From: Larix kaempferi
Lineage: Eukaryota > Streptophyta > Pinopsida > Pinales > Pinaceae
Assembly (NCBI GenBank): GCA_027924585.1
Contig: BSBM01000150.1
Span: 12,825,001 to 12,889,000, forward strand
Reading direction: 5' to 3'
DNA length: 64,000 nt
Below, piece after piece: positions 45,307-57,509 of this stretch (position 1 is the first letter of the stretch; the number at the start of each line of letters is the position of its first letter). The position numbers and the translations under genes were made by a program. Under the pieces are notes generated by a model that made no database searches, was not told the origin of the DNA, and saw nothing but the letters and a program-made list of their open reading frames with translations.

Positions 45307-48200
45307 TGTAGTGTCCCTTTTTAAGAAATTTGGAAAAATTGGAAAATTTGCAATTGTTGGCCAATTCAACCCTTATACTAGTTTTGACTCCAATGCTTCC
45401 AAATGGATCCAAATGATTCCAAATTGGGTCTGAAGGTATTTTAAAGTTATTAAGACATAAAAATGATGCTGATATGTTTTTGGACACTCTCAAAATACTC
45501 TTGTAACATTCATTTAACTTCAAGAGAAATTGGGGAATTTTACTAGCAATTTCAAGGTTCAAACCCCCAAGGGTAGAGGTCACTAATGGCTTCCCAAATG
45601 CAGTAATACCCTCCAAAATTCCATTAAAGATACATATATTAGTTAAAGGACTTCAATGGGCACCCAAATGCATCATTATTTAGTTTCTAAAGGCTGCTGC
45701 AACTCCCATAAATCAAAGGTTTGTAGACATGTCTTCACATACGGGGGAATGATAGGAAACTTCACCACTTGCTATGAAATTCGAGATTCGAGACTTCACC
45801 ACTCTGCCTGCTGTTAAATTATGCGTTAACAACATCCAACTCAACTCGTGTAAGTTTCTAATGGACAAACTTTTCCAGGAATGCCCAGACGTGCAAAATT
45901 CCTTGGGTTAATTTATTTTCAGGTACCTTCTTATTTCCCTAGCTATGTGGAAGTGGCATCCAGCTCATGGTCGAATATTTCTGCAACTCAAGTTCCCATA
46001 GCTGGTTTCCCAACACTGTGTCGCTTGGAAATTCACGCAGGACCCTAACAATTTGGCCTTCAACAAATCCATTTTTGAAGAATGGTGCGAGGATATGAAC
46101 AAAATTTCCATGTCGATATTTTTTTATACTTACCTCAGGAATTATACCTCGAAGGTATGGTTTGGAATCGACAAGGAAAACACATTTATTAAACCGCTGG
46201 AGTCAGACCTAAAAGAATTCCCACCTTGCATCATGTTGTTTTGCTTAATGTCAAACAAATTTGTCAAAAATGGCCTAGCATAACAATTGTTAACACACCC
46301 AAAGGTACGTCTTATCTATTTCCCAAGATCGCATTTAAGCAGAAGAGAAAGATAGAACAAGCCCAGGGGACCTCTTCAAAGGATACCCAAATTCCTACAA
46401 CCTTACCCACACTTGTTCCCCAGTCCATCACATCACTCCTTGATACCGCCATGGTTCCCTCCAGTCTCCTAAATCAATCCGTATAGGTCCTCACCCCATC
46501 CAAACGTACTTGCACTTCCCAGCCCAAAATAGATAAACTCGCCACCTCTACCATTCCCACCCATGCTTACATCACTGTTACAGTCATACCTTTAATCATT
46601 CCTATGATGTTATCAGTTCCAGTGTTTTCCCTATGGGCCCATCCAATTTCTCCCTCAATCATCAACCTCAACACCCCCCTAAAACACATCAGCCAGGTAG
46701 CAGGAGTCCCCATCCAGCAAGAAGATATGGGAACACTAGAGGCCTCAGATTCCAAAGCTACAATAGAAGATATCCGGGTGCAGCAAGATACCCAACCGAA
46801 GGATATTCACAGTAGTTCAAAATCAGAACCATCTATCCACTCACAACAATGTAATGCAAATGAATCCATCCCACAATAGGAACAACTGATGGAAGAAGTA
46901 CAGACCAGAAGACCAGCAAGGTCGTCTCACCGGGCACATGAACCTGTCTCTCTCAGATCTCAATTTGAACAGTGGGCGAAAGATCCCAACAATTGTCAAG
47001 TTATCCTCCAGGTATGTCAGAGCCATCATGATATTACACCCTTCATTTAAGAGTAAGTGTAATAAAATATATTCAGTACTAGAGCCAAACCCCAAGAATC
47101 ATACTAGCACTTGTAGGATCAATCAACACAGTCTATTTCTAGTGGATTACCCTTTCAGTTGTTATCCCTGGAGTATTCATCTTGAATCAAACCAACTTGA
47201 CTACCCAACAATTGTTTGAAAAAATTCGAACATCTATAGTAGAGTTAGAATGATGACTCACCTTTGCTGAGATAGAGCATAACACAGTCAAACGTGTGTA
47301 TGATGAATCCTACATAAAATAAGTATATGCTCTAGCCACCAAGGAATAAAGACATGGAGAGAAATCAATTGCAGAATAAATAGTTTATGCATTATGTGAT
47401 CAATTGCGTACAATGTGGCATCAGGTACAGGAGAATGTACCAATGGCACCTGAATAAATCTCGTCCGCCAAAGTATAGGAACAATTACAGTAGCTGTGTG
47501 CTTCTTGGAATCAACTCCAAGTAGAACGTGATGAATTCCAACAGTAGATCACCAAGATCTAGAATCAAGGAGATGACTAAAAAACACAGTTAATGGGACA
47601 AGTTCCCCAAGTAAGTAATCATGCAGCAACCATCCGCAATCAACTCCAACATACAACCAAGCAAAGCCAGGAACTTTTCATAGCCCTGAACCATTGGGTC
47701 AAAATCCTCGAGAATAAACAATGACCTATGGAAACTTTGCGAGAGAAAGTTAAACAATTACACCAGGAAGCTGAATCGATAACTGACTTTGTGGAAAGAG
47801 CACACAAATATCATGAATCCCAGGATCTTGATAATGAAATGGATAGTATCCATGAGAAAGCATATGCCTCCAAACCAACTATGCGTGCTTTGAAGGCTAA
47901 ATCTCAAATCACATATTTCAAGTTGAAGAAACTGGATAACCTTGCAGATACAAAATTTTAGTAGTTAGAGCACCAGAAAACCACACTCCCAGTTAAGGAA
48001 AAGCTCAGGAGTTTATAGATAAAATAATTGAATTTATTAGCAAATGGCGAGAAAAATTAGATGAGTTCGCACAACTCCAACAAAAGGATTTTTTGCAGGT
48101 ACTAGAGTTGGATCCTTTGTTTGAAGGACCAATAGTCAAAGATGCTCAAGTATAAGTGACACAACAAATTTGACTTGAGGACGAGTCAACCTTTGTGGTC
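45307..48200 (+). pseudogene. ORF1-like pseudogene after the G3 integrase, likely in its 3' LTR
   Basis: A TG start with TGTAGTGTCCC at 45307 may be an LTR beginning. From about 45850 the plus strand is coding-like with stops and frameshifts. In order it has a globular part (SIFEEWCEDMNKISMSIFFY), a Thr/Pro/Ser-rich linker (46330-46900), then a long Gln/Glu/Lys-rich coiled-coil region ending with EKVKQLHQEAESITDFVERA at 47728-47961. This is the same layout as the ORFs of G1 and G2. No pol or gag motif. Sequence homology among the three is not proven by eye, but the layout and position next to gypsy genes agree. Confidence 0.5.
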
Positions 48201-48207
48201 GAGTCAT

Positions 48208-48970
48208 GTTGGCTCCTTCATTTTGAATTAGACCAAGAAAGAAGCGGAAGAAGATAAGTCAAAGGAAGATAGTTGAGGAAAGGAAGGAAGTTTGCGAAAG
48301 AATATCAGAAGTTGCGGAAGAGTACCGGAGGTTGTGGAAGAAAGGTAACAACTGCAACCGCTTTTGGACCAGTTTTGGACCTGCTCCACAAGTATAAAAG
48401 GAAGTGGAGGATAGAAGAGGAAAATGAGAGAGAGAGAAAGTGCGCAAGGTTGTCAGAGAGCATCCATAACCAGATCACAGGTAGAAGAGACTGTGATGGA
48501 AAGATCTGTAATGGGGTTTATGTAATCAGGTTTTGAGGTTTCTACTTTGAGATGTTGTGTCTTATGATGGGTAATTCTGTGGTGAATGTAAGGCTTAAAG
48601 TCCTGTTGTAATCTACTGTAATGGAACTGATATAATGAAATAGATTCTTTGGCCCACTTCAAATTTCGGTGTATGCTTCTGTTATGTCTGATTTTGTTTA
48701 CTGCTTCGATTTAAATAGTTGAATGATGAATGTTGTTAAATGTTGTTGCGGTATATTTCCATAAATAATATGATGATGTTCACCATTGTAAGCCCTCGAT
48801 CAAAACCATATAGTTAACTAATCCCATATTATGTTGGTCTTGTTGTGCTTCGGGTGAGACCTTCTCCCTTAAGGGGATTGAAAATGTCAGCACACTAGAA
48901 TACATTGATGCCCCTTTGTTGTCCCATGCGCAAGAAACCTGGTCTCCATTTTGAGCCAACAAACACCACA
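48208..48970 (+). repeat. Candidate 5' LTR (about 763 bp)
   Basis: Starts TGTTGGCTCC and ends accaCA. It has a TATA box (tataaaag, 48393-48400) and is followed within three bases by a PBS. No second LTR lies in the window, so it may be a remnant whose partner was lost. Confidence 0.55.
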
Positions 48971-48972
48971 AG

Positions 48973-48985
48973 TGGTATCAAAGCA
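48973..48985 (+). promoter_or_regulatory. Candidate primer binding site (tRNA-Met-like)
   Basis: TGGTATCAAAGCA, close to the initiator-Met site TGGTATCAGAGC of copia elements, two bases after the candidate LTR end. Confidence 0.6.
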
Positions 48986-50020
48986 CTTTCCTAAGCTAGC
49001 ACGCCTCCATAATTTTCATAGATTTTTTAAGGCTAGAGACGTGTTCTATCATCTTTAAACAACACAAAGATATGTCATTCAATGAGAAAAACTACGATTG
49101 GGGAAACATGTATGCAAAGAATAAAATTGGTATTGTGAACTTAAACAAAATAAAACTCTTGAGGTAGGGTAACACCATACACTAATCCTTTTATGGGAGG
49201 ATCAATACCTATTCACTAGTCTCTTTGAGGGGGGGAATCCCAATGACATAACCTCTAATACAATAATATTCTCATAGATTATCACATGGGGATGACTCCA
49301 TCCTTATAATTTATGACTAGTGAACAATCCTAACCATAAACAAATTCCAACTACCTAGTGGGAATTCTCTAGTGAGACCACATTACATTTTCTCAATTTT
49401 AACTACCTAGTAGACCTTATTTAATGATGAATAACATTGTGTACTTAGTCCACATTACATAAAATTACCACCATACTTATCCTATTATTATATTTAATGG
49501 GGTCATAGGCCCCTATTACACTCCTAGAATGGATCCCACCAAGTAATGTCTTAAGATCCAACACAAATGGCTTCACTTTTGTTGACCCTCCTCAAATGGA
49601 AAATGATGTTAAATTTATTGAAATAGAGTCAGATGCTTCTAGAGAGGTCACATCATGGTCACTGTTTTCCACTAAGTTGCACTTAGGTGGACTCCTTGTG
49701 AACCTCAGAAGACTTGAACAACTTACATTGTTCATTTCCAGAGTTCATAAGTTCATTAGGCCAAATTTTTGGCCCTTTGTAAAATTTGCATGTCCATACC
49801 CCCATGGGGTAATTGTGATAAGTTGGTCTATGCATGGTACTTTTGTAAAAGGCTTGGCATACCATAGGTTTAGCTATCAAGGAGATACTCTAGAGTGTTT
49901 TTTCCTTAGGAATTTTGTGTTGCGCTTCAGTCTATGTATGGAGGTCAAACCTAGGGAGGTTATTAAAGCCTATGTGTCTATGTATTTTTCACATGCTATC
50001 CATCAGTATTGAGTCATATG
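48986..50020 (+). other. Region with one 138-codon frame of unknown nature
   Basis: The frame 49596-50012 (MENDVKFIEIESDASREVTS, then cysteine/aromatic-rich) is uninterrupted but has no domain I know, and no upstream promoter is evident. The rest is non-coding with repeated phrases such as ctacctagtgg and ctacctagtag. Could be a remnant of the element whose LTR is at 48208. Confidence 0.35.
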
Positions 50021-50852
50021 GACATGCATGACGTCCCCTATGATTTTTAGTTAATTGGGACAAAAATAATTTTTCCCTTTTAACGGTGTTTTTTAATAGT
50101 TTAATTAAAAAAACAAAAAAGTGATAAAACTGTGGTTAGGAGGTGAATTTTTCCATGGGGATGCTTGTTTTCTAACCCAGAGCACCCACAAAACCCCTAA
50201 ACCCACTTTTCCTAAGTTCTAAGTGAATATTATTCACTTAAATAAATATTCTCTCAAAATTAATTTTGGAAAATTATTTAATTAAAAAATAAAGATATGA
50301 GAGAAAATCAAATTCCTATTTAAGTGGAATTTGGTCTAGTAAAGGCCCAGTTGAGTTGGCATTATCATTCAAGGCATATCTCAATAAAAAAGGGATCAAA
50401 TCAAGCAATATTTTGAGAAGGGCGAGTTGTCATCCTTGAGGAAGTGCACCCTCTCCTCTCTTGGGAGACTTTCTTGAGTTGGAATCATTCCATTGAATGG
50501 GAGATAATCCCAATGTTGGAGTGAAGGTGCCCTCATTAGGTGGAATCCCACTCACTCCCCTTCACACAAATCAAGGGATAAACCAAGGATTGATTGGGAT
50601 TTGACATCCTGTTGTAGGTACAACAGATCCCATGTTCTAATGGAACATGGGAGCCCCAATTTTTTTTCTAATGCAAAGGTAGTGCTTTAAATTCCTCTAT
50701 CAGAATGGAATTTTATCATCTTTATTAGGATTTCATGCCTTTGCATCGTTTTGATTGAAATTAGAGTTTCCCTTTGAAAAATATTGGTTTTTTTACTGTT
50801 CTTCCGAAGTTGCGGGAAGCTGTGAATTCCTCCAAAAGGTCATTTTTCATCC

Positions 50853-51316
50853 CGCAATTGCGGATTGCGGGGACCTTGTTTTTATTTTTCAGAATTTTTG
50901 TCATCCCGCAACCTGCAACCTGCAACCTGCAAATGCGGATTGTGGGAAGACTGTGTAAATTTTTCATTGAACTTTTTCGTTCCGTAACCCGCAATTGTGG
51001 ATTGCGGATTGCAGAAAGTAATTTGAATAAAAATGTGTGGTGTGTTTCTGCAAGCGGATTGCGGTATGCAAAATTTTTATTTCATATTAAAGGTTGTTTT
51101 CATTCCCGCATCCCGCAACCTAGAATTACGGATTGCAGGAAGCTGTTGAATAAAGTTTTGAACTCTGCAGTCCCGCAACCCGCAACTTGCGGATTTCATA
51201 TTACGGAATTATCTTTTCATCCAATAAACATGGTTTCGATCCCGCAACCCGCAATTGCGGATTGCGGATTGTAGAGACGATGTATATACCTACGAAACCA
51301 ATCCCCGCAATTTATT
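50853..51316. repeat. Array of about eight palindromic cccgcaa...ttgcggg units, 60-70-bp spacing
   Basis: Near-palindromes of the type cccgcaattgcggattgcgg occur at about 50853, 50913, 50978, 51045, 51104, 51170, 51239 and 51300, with AT-rich spacers. Several have added cccgcaa or gcggattgcgg repeats. It lies in the 5' region of G2, a few hundred bases before ORF1, where LTR promoter or regulatory sequence is expected. The 166-codon frame over it (50774-51274) is a by-product. Confidence 0.82.
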
Positions 51317-51622
51317 CTTCGCAAATATTAATAACTAATCTCAGCTGTTGATTGGCTTAGATCCGACGGCTCAAATTTTACCTGTTCAATTTATTAAATA
51401 GCTCATTTTTCTTATTTTTCCTTATCATTTTCGAAATTGGAAAATTACCCTGCTACTGGAATTTTATTATAAGTTTTTTACCAGCGGTCCTTTGCCCGCC
51501 ATTTTCAGCTGAAGCAGGTTGGTTTTACCTATTTCTTTCTTCAGTTATTTACAGCTTTAATCATTTTGGATTTTTTTTTATTATTGTTCCTTCATTCGTC
51601 AAAATTTCTTCGATCTGCAAAT

Positions 51623-54600
51623 ATGTCGCGCAGCACACGTTCTAAGACTGCCCTAAAAGACCAATTGAACAAGGACCCAAATTTTGGCATCTTCTCAGAC
51701 ACCAGTGGCAAAATCACTGAAGCCTACAAGGTGGACTAGTCCAAAATCTTATCCATATTCAACAACAATGACCTATCCGACATTGAGAATGACCACCAGG
51801 CCTATGAGAAAATTAGGAACTCCCAGCTTCATGCAATTGCTGCTAGACCTGCCATCTTGCCTTATACTGATGTAGTTAAGTGGATAGTACAACATGCCAA
51901 TTGTAAAGACCGCTCATTTAATGATAGAGCGGGTTCATAATTAACCACTTTCCATCTTGAGGTGTTTATTGAGGCATTTTCCCTCAGACCACCTGTGCAG
52001 ATCCTCAATGCTGCATTCTTGGAGTCTGCAAACACCGGGTTTAATTTCAATGAAATGATCAAATCCTGGATGCATAAACCAGCTAATTTTATGCGCAGGC
52101 CTGATAATTTATACCCAGTGTCATGGTTTAAGGAACCCTACTCTTTATTGGCAGCTATGCTTTCTCGGCTGTATGGCCTTCCTAATTCCTCAATCTTTAA
52201 AGACGAATGGGCTCTTGTGGCTCATCATGTCTTAACTACAGGTGAATCTTTTCCTTGGGCCTCTATTTTTTCTTTGGAGCTTAAAACTGCAATTGAAAAG
52301 TATCAAAAGGCCCCTTCTACACAAAGACCCTCTTTCTTTCTTTCAGCCTATGTGATGGATGTGTTCTGTGTTGAATTTCAATATCCCAACATGGGGTGGA
52401 ATTGGACCCCTACTGCTCCTCCTGTTCATATATATCATTCTACACTGTGGGAGGATAACTATATGCCCCTGTTATATGACATTTGTGATCATTTCCTTGG
52501 TACCATTTATCTCCATATATTCAAGCAAGATGCACCAGATTTCTTAGCTGATGCCAAGATGTTCATTGCCACTATTGGAGATTGGTGTGTAGGGGAATCA
52601 TTCTCCTATGTCAGGATTGGGGGGAGCAGCGTTGCTCACCTATTGCCTAGAATTGTTCCAGATAGGCTACTAATTGAAGAAGTATCCTATCAGACTGTTA
52701 TTGAAGGGGTTTACCTCAAACTTACAGGTCTCAAGAGGAGAGGATGGCCCAAATTTACCTTGAACCTTGAACATTTTTCTATCCCTACTTCTACCTGGGC
52801 TCAAGTATTGGGTAACAAAATTGCTTCTCTGAAACTTGGATATGCTCCTAAAAGAAGACATGATGCTAAGAAATTCATGGATGCTCATTTCAGACACAAC
52901 CATATGAAGATGAGCTATGAACATGAAGATCTCCCAGATGACTCCATCTACTTGGGAGTTGAAACTTTTTATGAAGTCCTGGCAAAATCTAAAAGCACGG
53001 ATGAGCAGAGCCAGATTTTGCTATATCAGAAAGAGCTTAAGGATAAAGTTTTTAGCTACAGGAAAATGCAATTTGATTTGATAGAGCAGGTAGGAAGGGG
53101 AAAAGAAGAAAAGGAGGCTCAGCAAGCTAAAACCCCCCTTATGCTAACTTATCCTGATGATGATAAAGGAAAAGTACCTATGGAGGAGCCTCCACAGTTG
53201 AATATTTCTGAACAGTATAAGGAATTAATTCAAACTGCCCAGCAAGAAAAGAAAGAATTTGCACAAATGACTTCAGCACTGTGCACCAAAGAATTCAATT
53301 CACAGCTCAGTTAGTGATGTATAGGTAATTGTGGTGAATAATCCAACAACGATACAAAAGCTTATAACTACTACCTCTCATATTCCTACTTTTGATATTG
53401 ATAGTGATGAAGAGGGTGAAGTAATTTCTCCTGTACCTGTGTTAGAAGAAATCATTGAAGGTTCACAGGCAGTTTCATATTTACTGGACACTATTGCTAT
53501 GGATGAACCTGATTCAGGTGAAGTTATATCCCAGGTTTCTACTGGTCTTGATGCAACAACCGCAGCCACCTCATTTCCCTCAGCAGAAGTTTCTCTTATT
53601 ACAACTTATGAGGTCACACCACCAACAACCATGACTCAGTTATTTGATGCATTGTTCACTTCCACATCTCCACCTCGGACAATTACACTCCCTATTTCCC
53701 CTTCAACCATTGCATAAGTCCAGTCTTCGACTGTCCCCCGTGCAATCACCTCCATCCTCTTCATTACCCTCTGCTACTAATGCTCCAGACGCCTTACCTC
53801 TTTCTTCACCATTAGTTGTTAGCATTCATGATCCACCACAGCAAGTGCTTGTTTCCATTCCTTTATCAACCACTATACCATCAACTAGTGAAGCTTCCCC
53901 TTCTTCCCAAACCTCATCTCAAGTTGCTATGGCTATTCCTATCCCTACTATCACCCAGACACCCCTTTTGGTTACAACAACAGATGTGACTACATCATCC
54001 ACGAATGTGGTGGATACCTTTGAAGATGTTGTTATTGTGCCTCTGGAGGACTAGTTTTACAGTCAGGAAACTAAGGCAGTTGTGAAGAGAGGAAAAAAGA
54101 GAAGCAGAGATCATGGAGGATTGGAGGAACCCATTCCTGATCAATTAATCTGGGCTTACAAGTTTGATTATATCCAGGAAGAAGCAGTGGATGCAGCTCA
54201 AGCCTTGGGTGCATTTGCAGGAGCAAATTTGGATTCAGTCAAGACCTTGAACGAGGAAATTGACTTGAAAAAAGAAGAATTGAAGAACCTTCAAGAGCAA
54301 TTGAAAAAAACCAAAGAAGAGCATGAGGTTTATGTTCAAGATCTGAGGAATCTATTTGAAGATAAGTTGGAAGATCTGCAGTTGCAGAATACTTCTCTAC
54401 AAGCATAACTAAATGATGCATAAACAGAAAATGATGTCAAGGAGGAAAGAATTGCTACACTTAAAAAGCAACTTGAGGATGCAACTGCAAGTGCAGCCTC
54501 CTCTACGTTTTCCATTAGAGGAAATTTCAATTTAAAATGCGCCTTCCAAAAATAATACAAATTCCATGTCATCATGTATTAGCCAATCAAAATGCTTTAA

Positions 54601-55795
54601 ACATCAAAAAGGGAGCACCTAAAAAAATTGGAGAGAAAAAATTAAAACTATTTTTTTGGATCGTATTCTCAACTTATCTCCTTGTAGGGGTACTCAAATT
54701 TTAAGTGGGAGGACTCATTGGATGCATAATTAAATTATGCATCCAACAAGTAACCATGTTGCATACTTTTAACAACATCCACACCATGAAAAATCAAAAA
54801 TACATTAAAAAACGTGTTTTCTCTCACTAGAAACACCTTTTTTAATGTATTTTCAATTTTTCAAGGTGTGGATGTTGTTAAACGTATGCAACATAGGTAC
54901 TCCTTGGATGCATAATTTAATTATGCATCCAACGAGTCCTCCCGCTTGAAATTTGAGTAAAACCTATAAGGAGATAAGTTGAAAATACGATCCAAAAAGT
55001 AGTTTTTTTACTCTCTCTCTACTATTACTTTATTATTTTCTTATTATTTTCCTTAGGAGGCCCATTTTTTACCTAAATTTCCTCTAATGTAGGTTTTCAC
55101 AAAAAGAGTTCAAGGACCTAGCTAATCAAGTCAACCTGGAAGATCATCAGCTTGTAGCTAAGTTGTTTACTACTTTGGGTGAAATTCATGAGACTTTCAT
55201 CGCCTTTGTCAAACTGTCTGACACCTTGTCCCAGCAGGTGGAGAAAACTAAACAGGCTTTTAAAGTTGTAGAAGACATCATAGATTGGCAGAAGTATATT
55301 GAAGATAAGCTAGCTAATATTCCTGAGTTGGGCAGCCTCAAATTCAGAAGAATCATAACTATTGTACGAGCTTGGGACAATGTCATTGAGATGGTACAGG
55401 ATACTATCAACCAGGATCAAGCCCTTTGCCGAAAAATATGGTATGCTTCAAACAATTTCATGGATATATTGGCATTCCCTGCAATGGGGCTCATCGAGGA
55501 GGCATATCCGCCAAAACTGGTGATCGAGCAGGTCAAAATTTGTTGTGATCAAGTCAAGGTGAAAATCCTGCAGATTGACCACATCCAAATTGAAGATGTG
55601 GATTGGCTGATCAAGCAACCTCTTTCTATGGAGGCTAAAATTTACATGTTCATCCGCATGTGGCATAAAATAGCTAAACATGAGGTTGAGGGATTCATGT
55701 GTGATGCCCAGCTGGGGCTCGAATCTGCTCATTATCCAGATATAGATGAGTTGATGGAAGTTTGGGACAAGTGGGAATATTTCCTCACTAAATAG
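51623..55795 (+). pseudogene. G2 ORF1: accessory gene before the PBS, split by a MITE
   Basis: ATG at 51623 (MSRSTRSKTALKDQL). The frame runs to 53314 (about 563 codons) with two stops before 51962 and no further stop in the 450 codons that follow. Motif-like stretches: RPAILPYTDVVKWIVQHANC, SWFKEPYSLLAAMLSRLYGL and FLADAKMFIATIGDWCVGES. A Ser/Thr/Pro-rich linker follows in shifted frames (53331-54054). Then come a basic patch (VKRGKKRSRD) and a coiled coil (54082-54408, KKEELKNLQEQLKKTKEEHE). The MITE (54518-55084) is next, and a C-terminal domain ends the gene (55163-55795, FVKLSDTLSQQVEKTKQAFK). No gag, pol or env motif is present. Its position before the PBS at 56712 puts it inside the LTR, as in G1. 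Confidence 0.75.
54518..55084. mobile_element. Stowaway-type fold-back MITE, 567 bp
   Basis: Ends GAGGAAATTT and AAATTTCCTC are perfect inverted repeats flanked by TA on both sides (54516-54517 and 55085-55086), as expected for Stowaway/Tc1-mariner MITEs. Inside, a long inverted repeat of about 160 bp per arm (about 54660-54830 against 54830-54995) with few mismatches includes the perfect inner palindrome ggatgcataattaaattatg. No coding capacity. It interrupts the coiled-coil part of G2 ORF1. Confidence 0.9.
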
Positions 55796-56706
55796 GATAT
55801 TTTGATTTTGTAATCCCTGTTTAAGGGGAATTTATCCTTTGTAATATTTTTTTAATTTACTATTTAAGGGGTATATTTCTCTTAGGCAAGAGATGATGAT
55901 TTTTGGGGTAGAAATCGACAAGAGAAGACTGTAGATGCTCTATTTTATGTTGAGCTTGTAATTTCATATAGACTTTCATTAATACAGTAATGTTATTCTC
56001 TTATATCATGTTTTTTTCATTCATCAAATTTCTTTGGTAAATATTGATTTCTACTTCAGGTTATTATCTATTCTGTTTAATCCTTTGCAATCAATATATG
56101 ATACAGGGATCTATGATCTGGATTTGTCCTTACATTTGATCTGTGTATGCATTATGTTTTAATTGAATTTCTTTAATTAAAATATTTATCTATTTGCAAA
56201 TGATTCACAGTAATTATAATTTATGTTAATTTTTCAATTGACATATCAGTTACAGGTTAACCTTGAATGAATTTAAACACTTAATATTGCATTCTGTTAA
56301 TTTTGATTGATTGGTTGTAATTTAAGCACATAAGGAATTTATCTTCTTCACATTTATGTTAAGCGGATGAACACACTTATTTATTTCACATCAAGTTAAT
56401 CTGCAATACAAACAAGACACCTTTCAGAGTAGGTCTAACTTAGTTTAGATTTCTCTTTCTAGGTATATTTGTTTCCTAACTGAATACACTTTGTTTTTCT
56501 TTTTGGAAGACAGATCCTTTTAGGATCAAAACCCCAAGTGCCAGCGGAGGCCTTTGTATCCATGGGATATCACCATCCCAAATAGCTCAAGGATAGGGTA
56601 ATACTTGCATAGGATTATCTGAAGCCTTTGGCTGGGTTTTCTTCCTCTGTTGTGAGCCTTGGAACCCATTCCATCACTTTCAATACCCTGCACACCCGAG
56701 GCCTCA
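55796..56706 (+). other. LTR sequence between ORF1 stop and the G2 PBS
   Basis: AT-rich, with poly(A)-type wording soon after the ORF1 stop (two phrases with tttaaggggaatttatcc and tttaaggggtatatttctc, then taatacagtaatg). The end at about 56706 (CA) is placed only by the following PBS. The hairpin atcct/aggat at 56514-56526 may be incidental. Confidence 0.45.
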
Positions 56707-56711
56707 AAAAA

Positions 56712-56729
56712 TGGTGCTAGAAGGAGGGC
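56712..56729 (+). promoter_or_regulatory. G2 primer binding site (TGGTGCTAGAAGGAGGGC)
   Basis: Begins with TGG five bases after a CA that can end the LTR, and lies 13 bases before the gag ATG. It resembles TGGCGC-type sites of plant gypsy elements with a C-to-T change. I do not assign the tRNA. Confidence 0.6.
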
Positions 56730-56741
56730 TAGTAGTAAACT

Positions 56742-57509
56742 ATGCCTAAACAGAATACTCAGAAACCTCCTCCAGCAAGAACATCATCGGTTGTCACTCG
56801 TATCCAATCATAAGCATCTACATCTGAACAACCAATTGCAATTCCTGGTACACCTGCAGCTCAGCAGGAAAATAGAAGGGATATCCTTATCATATCACCT
56901 ACTAGAGGGCCCCTTTCACTTGAAAAAATACTGAAAAGTTCTAATGATAGTGTTTCTAGAGTACAAGAAAGAATCATTGATCTACAAAGTAGGGGACTAG
57001 CAGCAATTCAACAGAACATCATCTAACAGACTGGTAACCCAGAAGGTCAACAGACAGCATACCAAAACATTGATTATCAACATACACCTCATCGTCTAAG
57101 ATCTCCTGAGTACAACCTTGATTCACTCTTTCAAGAAGTACCACAAGACCAACCTAATGTTACAACCAGTCGACCACCACCCTCTCCTCCTTCATCATTA
57201 TCCTCCTCGTCTGAAAGTGAACACTCCTCTAGCTCTTCATCTGAAGAAGAGGAAGAACAACCAATGGATGATGAAGGCCAGAACAGACCTTGGCTTGACC
57301 AAGATGTTGTGTTTATACTCGGGGATCAACATAGATTTCCTAAAAACCCTGAGAAATGGCTTCCTAAGTTCAATCCAGATAATAAATCACCAACATTGGA
57401 TCATATCAAAACTTTTATGCAGACCATTAGACTTAGGAGTGTTGTCCATGAAGATGTGGTTTGCAGATTATTCCCTTATACATTTGAAGGAAAAGCATCC
57501 ACATGGTAT
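56742..57509 (+). pseudogene. G2 Gag, cut by the Athila element
   Basis: ATG at 56742 (MPKQNTQKPPPARTSS). One frame runs to the Athila insertion with two TAA stops (near 56811 and 57024). The order is a Pro/Gln-rich N-terminus, an acidic Ser/Glu run (SESEHSSSSSSEEEEE) near 57212-57260, then the Gag core (KFNPDNKSPTLDHIKTF, VCRLFPYTFEGKASTW). The core is the usual gypsy Gag start of F-x-G-x-A-x-x-W. It breaks off at 57509 exactly where the Athila LTR starts. The remainder would continue beyond the right window edge. Confidence 0.85.

Noticed and set aside
50774-51274. 166-codon frame
   Set aside because: Produced by the palindromic cccgcaa repeats; composition follows the repeat.
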